A stretch of DNA of 14,572 nt from DATEAV01 sp964575425 (GTDB lineage Bacteria; Chloroflexota; Anaerolineae; Anaerolineales; E44-bin32). Where the stretch lies: the NCBI GenBank assembly GCA_964575425.1, contig CAZNRD010000061.1, forward strand, positions 1-14,572, given 5' to 3'. The notes under the pieces were generated by a model. That model made no database searches and was not told the origin of the DNA. It saw only the letters and a list, made by a program, of their open reading frames with translations. This document shows positions 7,774 through 14,572 of the stretch, one piece after another. Position 1 is the first letter of the stretch. Each line of letters opens with the position of its first letter. The translations under genes and the position numbers were made by a program.

Positions 7774-9138
7774 CTATTCCGCGCCCACATGCGATTCGCG
7801 AGCCTCGAGCCTGGCGCGCACCTCGGCGTGTGACTTGCGCGTGATCGGGTAGCGGATCAGCGCCGGCAGCGTGACGAAGATGCACAGCGCCGGGACCAGT
7901 CCGAAGAACGCTCGGATGCCAAGCAGTGCCTGCGGCGTCTGCTCCACGTTGGGCACGTATCCGACGCCGCTCAGGATCCAGCCCACCGCCGCCAGCGCGA
8001 AGGCTTCTGAGACCTTGGTCGCGAGCCCCCACACGCCGAAGTACATGCCGCTGCGCTGCTGCCCGGTCTCGGCGCGGTCGAAGTCGGCCACATCGGCCAC
8101 CATGGCCCAGGGGAAGATCCACTGCGCGGAGAAGCCGAAGCCCGCCAGAACCGCAACCAGATACACCAGCGCCGTCTCCCTGTGGGGCAGAAAGAAGGTT
8201 GTGGCCACAGCCAGCGCACCGATGGCAATGCCCAGAGCGTACGCCGGCCCCTTGTCCATCCGTTGACCCATCCAGCGCCAGAACGGCAAGGCGACTGTGA
8301 CGCAAATCAGCATCAGCCCCATCACCAGCGCCGTCTGTTCCTTCATCAGGACCTGATACTCCAGGTAGTAGGCCATCAGGGTCTTGACAAAGGCAAAGGC
8401 GATGTTGATCACGAGGTACGCTCCGCACAGCCAGACAAACGCGTTATTGCGCAATGCGAGGCCGAAGGATCGGAGCGGCGAGGCTTCGGCAGGGGCTGCG
8501 GCGGCAACGCCTCGCTCGCGGATTCCGGCAGCGGCGATCAGAAGCGCGGCCGCTGCCAGCACCCCATAGAGTATTCCGATGAACCCGTATCCTGTGGTCT
8601 GGAGGGCAAACAGGCCGACGATGGCTGGCGTCAGCGCCGCGCCCACCAGGTAGGCCGGGACCGCCATTGCCATGCGGTACGCTGTCAGGCTGGAGCGCTC
8701 GTCGTAGTCGTCCGTCAGCTCCGAAGTCAGCGCGTAGTAGGGCACGTTGGTGAGGGTCCAAAGGGTGTCAAAGAGCACGAAGGTCAGCGCGATCCACAGG
8801 AAGGTCGAGACGCGGCTGGCCGGAGGAACGTGCCAGAGCAGCGCGATGGAGATGCCCAGGGGAATGGCGCCGAAGATCATGAAGACCCGACGCTTGCCAA
8901 GCGGAGACCGCACGCGGTCGGTGAACCATCCGGCAAGAGGATCGTTGATTGCATCCCAGATCTTCCCGACGAGCAGCGCGCTGCCTGCCAGGGCCGGCAC
9001 GACCAGTGCCGCGTCGGTGTAGAACTTCATCAAGAAGAACTGGATCGCCGAGTTGACCGTCGCGTTGCCCAGGTCGCCCACGCCGTAGAAGAACTTCGTG
9101 CGGGTCGGCAGCTTGTCATCCGTCGGTCGATTTCCCAT
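7774..9138 (-). CDS. GPH-family (MelB-like) sugar:cation symporter, second copy
   Basis: A 454-residue inner-membrane symporter paralogous to the one at 5233-6603. GKIWDAINDPLAGW (59-72) holds the cation-site pair Asp62/Asp66, followed by RVRSPLGKRR; PYYALTSELTDDYDERSSLT and a C-terminal RYPITRKSH match the paralog. The ATG at 9138 is chosen because GGAGG lies close upstream and the family N-terminus begins there; a longer frame to 9261 adds a tail unlike the family that overlaps the preceding gene. It starts 19 bases after the isomerase stop, so it is part of the operon. Having two transporters may mean two related substrates, an exchange of substrate and product, or a recent duplication. 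Confidence 0.88.
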   Translation of the reverse strand: MGNRPTDDKLPTRTKFFYGVGDLGNATVNSAIQFFLMKFYTDAALVVPALAGSALLVGKIWDAINDPLAGWFTDRVRSPLGKRRVFMIFGAIPLGISIALLWHVPPASRVSTFLWIALTFVLFDTLWTLTNVPYYALTSELTDDYDERSSLTAYRMAMAVPAYLVGAALTPAIVGLFALQTTGYGFIGILYGVLAAAALLIAAAGIRERGVAAAAPAEASPLRSFGLALRNNAFVWLCGAYLVINIAFAFVKTLMAYYLEYQVLMKEQTALVMGLMLICVTVALPFWRWMGQRMDKGPAYALGIAIGALAVATTFFLPHRETALVYLVAVLAGFGFSAQWIFPWAMVADVADFDRAETGQQRSGMYFGVWGLATKVSEAFALAAVGWILSGVGYVPNVEQTPQALLGIRAFFGLVPALCIFVTLPALIRYPITRKSHAEVRARLEARESHVGAE

Positions 9139-9157
9139 TGTTCCCTCCTGCACCCGA

Positions 9158-9781
9158 TCAGAGTGTCTTGAGCAACGCCTGTAGGGGCGGGTCGGCTTTG
9201 GCTGCCGAGTCCAGGACGGACCGGAAGGGCGGGTATGTGAGTGCCGGCAGGAGGACGGCATCGGGCAGCGACTGCAGGATCTCGATCATCGGACGGTGAG
9301 CGGCGGCGGAAACCTGGGCCAGCATCTGGCGCGCCTGTCGCTGCGGTTCGGCACGGTCGGCCGGGTAGCCTTCGCCTCCTCCCGGCTGAAGGAGACTGTC
9401 AAAGATCAGACGCAGATTCACGTCCGAGGCCCAGCCATATCCCTGATTGAGAGCAAGCGACACACAGTTGCCATCGTTGATGCGGCGGAACAGCCACGCA
9501 TCCAGCGGGGACAGGACGAGACCACACACCACGCCGGGGAACTGAAGAACCGCGTTCAGGAAACCCTGCCCCGTCCCGCAGCCTCCGACCACGAGGTCGA
9601 CCACCCGCAGATGCAGGAGCAGCGCCGCCATCAGACTGGTGTGGATGTACAGCAGAGCCGGGACCCGGTTGGCTGCAGTATTGCCGAGGTTGAGGACCTC
9701 CAGGTCGCGCCCTGATAGCGCCTCGAGGATGTCGGGGTTCCGATGAGCGGCGCTGATCTCGTTGAGGACTGCGATTCTCAT
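9158..9781 (-). CDS. RpiB/LacA/LacB-family sugar isomerase
   Basis: A 207-residue protein with the RpiB/LacAB fold signature GGCGTGQG (66-73), where Cys68 matches the catalytic cysteine of RpiB enzymes, and a segment SPLDAWLFRRINDGNCVS (91-108) recalling the family's HN-x-ANV region. These enzymes interconvert aldoses and ketoses, normally as 5- or 6-phosphates. It is about 50-60 residues longer than RpiB because of a helical C-terminal tail. The ATG start overlaps the stop of the transketolase C-subunit (ATGA), and GGGAAGG lies upstream, so translation is probably coupled. Position and coupling resemble SqwI, an isomerase of this family that acts on a sulfonated erythrose in the transketolase branch of sulfoglycolysis. 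Sequence alone does not show whether the substrate is a phosphate, a sulfonate or neutral. Confidence 0.8.
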   Translation of the reverse strand: MRIAVLNEISAAHRNPDILEALSGRDLEVLNLGNTAANRVPALLYIHTSLMAALLLHLRVVDLVVGGCGTGQGFLNAVLQFPGVVCGLVLSPLDAWLFRRINDGNCVSLALNQGYGWASDVNLRLIFDSLLQPGGGEGYPADRAEPQRQARQMLAQVSAAAHRPMIEILQSLPDAVLLPALTYPPFRSVLDSAAKADPPLQALLKTL

Positions 9782-10731
9782 GATGGCCTTCCCGCCTTGC
9801 GTCTGAGTGCCCGGCGCGCCCCCGCCAGAATGTCCGCCTCGGACAGCCCGCACGCATCCAGCAGCGACTCGGGATCGCAGCCCGTCGGACAGAAGTGGTC
9901 GCGGACACCGACACGTTCCAGGGGAACCGGGTGGCCTTCGGCCAGTGTCTCGGCCACCGCGCTCCCCAGCCCACCGAGGATGCTGTGCTCTTCGACGGTG
10001 ACGAGAGCGCCAGTCTCCTCCGCTGCCTGTCGGATCATGTCGCAGTCCAACGGTTTGAGTGTGTGGATTTCAATCAGCCGGGCATCGATGCCCTGCAGGG
10101 AGAGCGCCTCGGCGGCGCGGCGGCTCCGCCCGACCATGGCCCCGGTCGCCACCAGCGTCAGGTCGGTGCCGGGCCTAAGGAGCATGCCCTTCCCGATTTC
10201 GAGCGGTGGTGTGCTCTCATGCGCCGGCAGAGTCGCGGCGCGGCTGATCCGCAGGTAGACCGGTCCATCGAACTCGGCTATGCGCGGCACCCATGCGCTC
10301 GCTTCGGATGCATCCGCAGGTACGATCACCGTCATGTTCGGCAGCGCGCGCAGATTGGCGAGATCCGTGATCGCGTAGTGGGTGGCACCGTCCTTGTAGT
10401 CCGACAGTCCGGCGAAGCCTGCCACCAGCTTGACGTTGGTGCGGGCATAGCAAACGCAAGTGCTCACCTGCTCAAGCGCGCGCAGCGAGAGCAGGCAGGC
10501 GAAGGCATTGGCAAAGGGAATGAAGCCGCCGAGCGCCAGGCCGACCGCGACGTCCACCATGGCGGGCTCGGCGATGCCAATGTTGAAGAACCGCTGAGGG
10601 AACCTTGCCGCGAAGAACGAGGAGAGCGTCGAGGCGGAAGTGTCGCAGTCGAGAGCGACCACGCTGGGATGGGTGGCAGCGTAGTCGGCCAGCGCCCTCC
10701 CGTAGGCCTCCCGCATCGACATCTCGGCCAT
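9778..10731 (-). CDS. Transketolase C-terminal subunit (Pyr plus C-terminal domains)
   Basis: A 317-residue second half of a split transketolase, which moves a two-carbon ketol group between sugars with ThDP. FFNIGIAEPAM (48-58) contains Glu55, equivalent to the Glu that activates ThDP. DGATH (114-118) holds Asp114 and His118, matching E. coli TktA Asp469 and His473. YLRISR (159-164) matches the TktA Arg520 region. VEEHSILGGLGSAVAE (246-261) marks the C-terminal domain. By my alignment the residue at the TktA His461 position, usually THxG in this family, is Phe106 in GFAGLSDYKDG; that histidine contacts substrate phosphate. The start is the ATG at 10731, one base after the stop of the N-subunit, with GGAAGGG upstream. 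It must act together with that subunit. Confidence 0.9.
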   Translation of the reverse strand: MAEMSMREAYGRALADYAATHPSVVALDCDTSASTLSSFFAARFPQRFFNIGIAEPAMVDVAVGLALGGFIPFANAFACLLSLRALEQVSTCVCYARTNVKLVAGFAGLSDYKDGATHYAITDLANLRALPNMTVIVPADASEASAWVPRIAEFDGPVYLRISRAATLPAHESTPPLEIGKGMLLRPGTDLTLVATGAMVGRSRRAAEALSLQGIDARLIEIHTLKPLDCDMIRQAAEETGALVTVEEHSILGGLGSAVAETLAEGHPVPLERVGVRDHFCPTGCDPESLLDACGLSEADILAGARRALRRKAGRPS

Positions 10732-10732
10732 G

Positions 10733-11569
10733 TCACTGCCCTTCCCCGAGCTCGGCGAGTGCAGTCCGCAGCTGCTCGGGCGTGGGAACGCCCCCGTGCC
10801 AGGTGGCATCGCCTTCCATGAACGACACCCCTTTCCCTTTCACGGTGTGGGCGATGATCATCGTCGGTTGATCCGGCGAGGCGGCCGCGGCCTCGAATGA
10901 CTCGGGCAGGGCCTGGACATCGTGACCATCGACCTCAAGCACGCGCCAGCCCCAGGCCGACCAGCGCGGGGCGAGTGGTTCGATGGGCATCACCTGGCGC
11001 ACCGGGCCATCGAGCTGCACCCCGTTGTTGTCGACGATGCCGATCAGATTCCCCAGGCCATACTTGGCGGCGACGGCGGCGCCTTCCCACACCACTCCCG
11101 CCTGGCATTCGCCGTCGCCCAGGAGCACCACGACCCGCCAGGGAGCAGCGCGCAGCCGCGCCGCCAGCGCCAGCCCAGCCCCGATGGCCACACCGTGGCC
11201 AAGCAGCCCGCTCGTCATGTCGACACCCGACGTCCTGAGGCGATCCGGATGTCCTTGATGGGGACAGTCTACCTCCCCCCATCGGTCCAGTTCCGAGAGA
11301 GGGAAGAAGCCGCGCAGCGCGAGTGCGGCATACAGTGCTGCCGCCGCGTGTCCCTTGCTCAGAAGGAAGCGGTCGCGCCCCTCCCAGCCTGGATTGGCTG
11401 GGTCAATCCTCAAGAAGCGAAAGTAGAGCACGGCCAGGATTTCTGCGGCGGAGAGGGCACCGCCGGGATGGCCCGCCCCTCGGCGCGCGATCATCCGCAG
11501 GCTTTCCACGCGCAGTCGCCGTGCGATCTGTTGCAGGCGTTCGGCTTCAGGGGCCGACAGCATCGCCAT
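10733..11569 (-). CDS. Transketolase N-terminal subunit (ThDP PP domain)
   Basis: A 278-residue first half of a split transketolase. GHPGG (33-37, His34), KGH (72-74, His74), GDGE (151-154) with the metal-binding Asn about 30 residues later in VDNN, and KGKGVSFMEG (244-253) are the standard ThDP-domain marks. The ATG at 11569 is preferred: GAGG overlapping the preceding stop lies 7 bases upstream, while a TTG at 11575 would sit against that sequence. It begins 9 bases after the stop of the ThDP enzyme upstream and ends 1 base before the C-subunit, so the three are almost certainly co-translated. In bacteria with a separate full-length transketolase, split pairs like this often serve a dedicated catabolic route (established for SqwGH and for apulose-4-phosphate transketolases). 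Confidence 0.92.
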   Translation of the reverse strand: MAMLSAPEAERLQQIARRLRVESLRMIARRGAGHPGGALSAAEILAVLYFRFLRIDPANPGWEGRDRFLLSKGHAAAALYAALALRGFFPLSELDRWGEVDCPHQGHPDRLRTSGVDMTSGLLGHGVAIGAGLALAARLRAAPWRVVVLLGDGECQAGVVWEGAAVAAKYGLGNLIGIVDNNGVQLDGPVRQVMPIEPLAPRWSAWGWRVLEVDGHDVQALPESFEAAAASPDQPTMIIAHTVKGKGVSFMEGDATWHGGVPTPEQLRTALAELGEGQ

Positions 11570-11578
11570 GCACAAGCC

Positions 11579-13471
11579 TCACAGACCGATCTCGTGGCGG
11601 AGGGCCTGAGTCTCTGCGCACCAGGTCCCGACGTTCCAGCGGCCAAAGACACCCATCCCCCCCAGCTCGTTGGGGCCGAAGTAGACGGGAAGGTGGATCA
11701 GGGCCAAGCGCTGATGCTCGCCGGCCCGATCAAGGGCAAGGCGGAGCGAATCCGGCGTCCGGCCCCCATCGAGAGCCAGCACGCCCGGGACCGACCGCCC
11801 CCAGGCAACGTAGTCCACATGGAGCCTGGTGCGCGTGGCAAAATCGAGGCCGTACTGGGCCTGCTGCAGCCCGCTGATGGCCCCCATCCGGCCGTTGTCG
11901 AGCAGCAGGATGCAGCCCGTCGCGCCATGCTCGGCGCCGTCGATCAGGATCTGCGGGTTCATGGTGAAGGAGCCATCACCGGTGAGCGCCAGGCCGTAGA
12001 AGGGGCGGGAGGTCGCCGCCGTGGCAAGAAGTGCCGAGACCGCGAAGCCCATGTACGAGGCGCCAGTCTCGGTAAACACCTGGTCCGGCCGATCCACATC
12101 GGCCAGTTGGAACCCATTGGCTTGCACGTCCCCCGCATCGAAGAACACCACTGCCTGACGTCGCTTGGCCCATTCCAGGGCGATGCGGATTGCAGCCGGC
12201 TGGGTGAGGACCAGGCCGCCCCAGTACTCGTCCTCCAGCACCGGATTGGCCACGCGAGCGGCGATGTGCGCCTGCCACGCGGCTTTCCTCTCGGCGCAGG
12301 CGTGCAGCCACTCCTCCTTCCGCGCAGGCGGGGCCTGGCGCAGAGCGTCGTTGAGATCGCGCAGCGTCAGGCGAACGTCGCCGACAAGCGGCAGCGTGCG
12401 GTTGTAGTGCAGCGCATCGTTGAGGTCGGCATTGAGGTTGATGACACGGGTTACGGCCGGGTAGCCTGTGCGGGAGCAGTCCGACTGGCAGACCGCCCGA
12501 GTCCCGATGGCGATCAGCAGGTCGGCGTTTTCCATGGCGAAGTTGCCGCACAGCGAACCCTTCGATCCCCCGACGCCTATGTTCTGCGGATGAGAAGAGG
12601 GGACGCAGCCAGCGGCGATTGGCGTGTGGACCAGCACTGCGCTTGAGAGCCGCATCAGCTCCTCGAGCTCCGGGCCTGCGTGCCGCCCACCTCCTCCGGC
12701 CTTGATCAGCGGTCGCCGCGCCGCGTGGATCCACTCCACGGCCTGCCGGAGATCACCCCAAGCCGGCCCTTGGGACACGCGACACATCTCCGGCAATTCG
12801 TCGAGGTTGAACTGCCGCATGTAGGCGGCCTGCGTGTTCATCGGGAGGAGGAGGAAGAACGGACCAGGCCGGGTGGGATGGTCCACCGCCGCGCTGCCGC
12901 GAGCGAGCGCCGCGGCGATGGCGAGGGGCGTGTGCAGGCTGTAGGCGGGACCCATCGCAGCTGCCATTCGCAGGAAGAGCCCTTGCTCGTGCCTGGGAAT
13001 CTGCTGCATGTTGAAGCCTTCGTCTTCCGTCGTCTCGTCCCCGAACAGGTACCAGACCCCGAGGCCGTCGGAGGCAGGGACAAGCGAGGCTGCCAGCGCC
13101 TGCAGAGCCCCGGGACCGATCGATGTGACCACGGCGGCCTTCTCGTCTCGCGCCCAGCGAAGCGCGGCGGCCGCGTGGGAAGCCTCAATCTCGCTGCGGA
13201 CATCCAGGACGCGCACCACCCCAGCCTCCTGGTAGATCCGCAGCACCTCGGCCAGCTCAGTCGAGCCATGACCGAACACAGCGAAGAAGATCCGGACATC
13301 CTGCTGGAGCAGGCCCAGCACCACCGCCTCCGACAGCGACAGGTCGACCCGGCGGGGGAGCAGGCCTGCGGCGCGGGCGGCCATCAGCCCACCTGCCCGG
13401 GCAATGGCTGCAGCGCGGCCTGCGCGTTCCTTGGCAACAGACCCTGCCGATGGAGAAGTGGTCAAGTTCAT
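11579..13471 (-). CDS. IolD-like ThDP-dependent enzyme
   Basis: A 630-residue ThDP enzyme of the acetolactate synthase superfamily. AVFGHGS (64-70), Glu94 in RSEIEASHAAAA as the cofactor-activating glutamate, and SIGPGALQALAA (117-128) form the Pyr domain. A middle domain includes KAGGGGRHAG (257-266) and IAIGTR. The PP domain has SYMGFAVSALLA (472-483), TGDGS (497-501) and Asn526 for metal. The FGHG motif, the MGF segment and the late RWNVGT resemble IolD, which hydrolyses the cyclic diketone of the myo-inositol pathway, better than acetolactate synthase, pyruvate oxidase or sulfoacetaldehyde acetyltransferase. About 40 Ala/Arg-rich residues precede the domain. The ATG at 13471 has GGGGAG upstream. 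The rest of an iol pathway (iolE, iolB, iolC, iolJ) is absent, so I infer C-C cleavage of a different, perhaps cyclic or dicarbonyl, substrate. Confidence 0.75.
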   Translation of the reverse strand: MNLTTSPSAGSVAKERAGRAAAIARAGGLMAARAAGLLPRRVDLSLSEAVVLGLLQQDVRIFFAVFGHGSTELAEVLRIYQEAGVVRVLDVRSEIEASHAAAALRWARDEKAAVVTSIGPGALQALAASLVPASDGLGVWYLFGDETTEDEGFNMQQIPRHEQGLFLRMAAAMGPAYSLHTPLAIAAALARGSAAVDHPTRPGPFFLLLPMNTQAAYMRQFNLDELPEMCRVSQGPAWGDLRQAVEWIHAARRPLIKAGGGGRHAGPELEELMRLSSAVLVHTPIAAGCVPSSHPQNIGVGGSKGSLCGNFAMENADLLIAIGTRAVCQSDCSRTGYPAVTRVINLNADLNDALHYNRTLPLVGDVRLTLRDLNDALRQAPPARKEEWLHACAERKAAWQAHIAARVANPVLEDEYWGGLVLTQPAAIRIALEWAKRRQAVVFFDAGDVQANGFQLADVDRPDQVFTETGASYMGFAVSALLATAATSRPFYGLALTGDGSFTMNPQILIDGAEHGATGCILLLDNGRMGAISGLQQAQYGLDFATRTRLHVDYVAWGRSVPGVLALDGGRTPDSLRLALDRAGEHQRLALIHLPVYFGPNELGGMGVFGRWNVGTWCAETQALRHEIGL

Positions 13472-13551
13472 GGAACGCTCCCCGGCCCTACGGCACCGGA
13501 CCGCATCCTGTTCCCGGCGAGTCCATCCTTGCTGCGCGCGCCGAGAACCGA

Positions 13552-14295
13552 TCAGGATTCATCAAAGCCCATCCGCGCCGAGAGCTGCCCGGCGGCCTCC
13601 ATCACGACCTGGGCAAGCCGCGGAAGGCGCCGCTTGGTCATGCGGGTCGTCGGGCCAGAGATGCCCACGGCTGCAAGGACGAATCCTCGGTGATCGAACA
13701 CCGGCGCGGCCACGCAGCGGACGCCCGGATCGAACTCCTCGTCATCGATGGCATACCCCTGACGATGGATTTGGGCCAGGTGGCGCGCAAGCCGAACGGG
13801 ATCGGTCATGGTTCGAGGGGTGAACCGCTCGAGGGGTTCGGGGATGTCCAGCAGGCCGTAGGCAAGCAGGGCTTTTCCCAGAGCGGTGCAGTGAAGGGGC
13901 GCCGTGTGTCCGAGGGGGACATTCGCGCGCAGCGTGGCGGGTGACTCGGCCTGCCCGATGTACAACACCCTGCCCTGGGCCGCCACCCCCAGATGCGCGC
14001 ACTCACCGGTCCGTTCCATCAACGCCCGCAGGTACGGCCCAGCGATCTCGGGTACAGGCACGTGCCTGAGATGACGCAGGCCGAGCGCCAGGAGGCGCGG
14101 CCCGATACGGTAGCGCCGCGTTGCCTCGTCCCTCTCGAGGTACCCGAAGTGGGCCAGGGTAGACGCCAGACGAGAGGCGCTGGCCTTGTCCACGTGCAGG
14201 AAAGCTGCGAGCTCAGTGACCCGCATGTCCCCGCGGGAGCTCGCGACTAGGTCCAAAGCCTGCAGTCCTCGGGCGAGGGCGCGGATCTGGGCCAT
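13552..14295 (-). CDS. IclR-family transcriptional regulator
   Basis: A 247-residue DNA-binding regulator with the two-domain IclR layout: an N-terminal winged helix-turn-helix at about 25-62 (TELAAFLHVDKASASRLAST) and a C-terminal effector-binding domain with TALGKALLAYG (137-147) and the signature DDEEFDPGVRCVAAPVFD (184-201). IclR proteins are usually dimers or tetramers that bind small catabolic intermediates and repress or activate the adjoining operon. The gene is first in the minus-strand unit, 80 bases before the IolD-like gene, with no better promoter visible in that gap, so it probably regulates its own operon. The ATG at 14295 follows a short GGAA. The effector is unknown and likely derives from the substrate of the operon. 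Confidence 0.92.
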   Translation of the reverse strand: MAQIRALARGLQALDLVASSRGDMRVTELAAFLHVDKASASRLASTLAHFGYLERDEATRRYRIGPRLLALGLRHLRHVPVPEIAGPYLRALMERTGECAHLGVAAQGRVLYIGQAESPATLRANVPLGHTAPLHCTALGKALLAYGLLDIPEPLERFTPRTMTDPVRLARHLAQIHRQGYAIDDEEFDPGVRCVAAPVFDHRGFVLAAVGISGPTTRMTKRRLPRLAQVVMEAAGQLSARMGFDES

Positions 14296-14300
14296 GGTTC

Positions 14301-14326
14301 CAATTGACGACTATACAACAGAATTG
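14301..14326. promoter_or_regulatory. Inverted repeat over the -10 box, candidate IclR operator
   Basis: CAATT (14301-14305) and AATTG (14322-14326) are exact inverted arms 16 bases apart, AT-rich in a GC-rich background, and they span the candidate -10 box. Binding here would block RNA polymerase and allow autoregulation. The arms are only 5 bp, so this could be chance. Confidence 0.35.
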
Positions 14327-14338
14327 CTGGATGCGCAA
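14310..14338 (-). promoter_or_regulatory. Sigma70-like promoter of the minus-strand operon
   Basis: On the minus strand, TTGCGC (14338-14333) and TATAGT (14315-14310) are separated by 17 bases. The -10 box matches consensus in 5 of 6 positions, the -35 in 3 or 4. The predicted start lies about 7 bases past the -10, giving a leader of under 10 nt before the IclR ATG, which is short. The region is markedly AT-richer than its surroundings. Confidence 0.5.
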
Positions 14339-14572
14339 CCAGCTCCCTATGCCGGATGCCTTGCGTCCCGGACCCTTCTGCGCACCTTGACAATGGCTTT
14401 GCTGCTCATCGACAGGCCGATCCGGGCGCCGCTGCAGGCGGGACTCCCCCGCCCTACGCCACAACACGCCGGAGGACGCATCCTGATGGACGGCCGTGGT
14501 CTCAGCACGATGCTCCTGCGGCGGATCTTCAGGCCCATCGCCAACAGCTCGCGCCCGGCCGGAAGGCCGCCG
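14339..14572. other. Unassigned right-edge region with short hairpins
   Basis: No recognisable gene. A plus-strand frame starts with ATG at 14393 and runs off the edge (60 codons); an overlapping minus-strand frame enters from the edge and ends near 14347. Neither product has a motif I know, and both have high GC at third positions, so they cannot be told apart. Hairpins: GGCGGG (14437-14442) with CCCGCC (14448-14453), and CGGCC (14556-14560) with GGCCG (14565-14569) around a GGAA tetraloop. One may terminate a gene beyond the edge. Confidence 0.4.

Noticed and set aside
6754..7833. Plus-strand open frame of 359 codons
   Set aside because: Antisense to the Gfo/Idh dehydrogenase, whose Rossmann and catalytic motifs are intact.
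8182..9171. Plus-strand open frame of 329 codons
   Set aside because: Antisense to the second symporter; the product is highly charged and without motif.
9139..9261. Longer start for the second symporter
   Set aside because: It would overlap the isomerase gene, adds a Ser/Arg/Pro-rich tail unlike the family, and the ATG at 9138 has a good ribosome site.
10922..12646. Plus-strand open frame of 574 codons
   Set aside because: It lies antisense to two well-supported enzymes (transketolase N-subunit and IolD-like protein), is rich in Arg, Gly, His and Gln, and shows no domain. Long antisense frames are expected at this GC content.
11579..13471. Sulfoacetaldehyde acetyltransferase (Xsc) as identity of the ThDP enzyme
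   Set aside because: It would have fitted a sulfonate pathway, but the FGHG, MGF and RWNVGT segments fit IolD, and the N-terminal pattern of Xsc as I recall it is not seen.
1..14572. tRNA, rRNA, CRISPR array, transposase or att sites
   Set aside because: I saw no clover-leaf or TTCRA-type core, no regularly spaced repeats, and no transposase or integrase motifs on either strand.

Overview
This is a GC-rich bacterial window, dense in genes and free of RNA genes, insertion sequences, CRISPR arrays and phage genes that I could see. Most starts have Shine-Dalgarno-like sequences, which points to a bacterium. I cannot assign a phylum; the protein families (IclR regulator, GPH symporters, Gfo/Idh dehydrogenase, split transketolase) fit a heterotroph living on plant- or polysaccharide-derived compounds, but that is inference.

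Layout. The left part (about 277-3478) holds two plus-strand genes in probable tandem transcription: a PLP-dependent beta-eliminating lyase most like tyrosine phenol-lyase, and a beta-CASP metallo-beta-lactamase-fold hydrolase of the RNase J type. They end at a convergent junction with a strong hairpin at 3562-3610. Everything from there to about 14295 lies on the minus strand and looks like one catabolic operon, read right to left: IclR regulator, IolD-like ThDP enzyme, transketolase N-terminal subunit, transketolase C-terminal subunit, RpiB/LacAB-like isomerase, GPH symporter, Gfo/Idh/MocA dehydrogenase, second GPH symporter, and a FAD-dependent phytoene-desaturase-like oxidoreductase. A sigma70-like promoter and an overlapping inverted repeat lie just upstream of the IclR gene, so the whole unit, from promoter to convergent hairpin, seems to be inside the window.

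How the genes may work together (inference). The two symporters import a sugar, polyol or related solute; the Gfo/Idh enzyme and perhaps the FAD enzyme oxidise it; the IolD-like ThDP enzyme cleaves a C-C bond; the RpiB-like isomerase and the two-subunit transketolase shift two-carbon units. The core tktN-tktC-isomerase block is tightly coupled (1-nt gap, then an ATGA overlap). No kinase or aldolase is present, and the transketolase C-subunit appears to have Phe where E. coli TktA has the phosphate-binding His461. Together these suggest a substrate that need not be phosphorylated. The block resembles the sulfoglycolytic transketolase arrangement (SqwG/SqwH/SqwI) and, more loosely, apulose-4-phosphate transketolases, but it carries an IolD-like enzyme and a Gfo/Idh enzyme that I do not recall from either. 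This is the best candidate for an undescribed pathway here.

The first 276 bases and the last 230 or so hold no gene I can recognise; both contain short hairpins.
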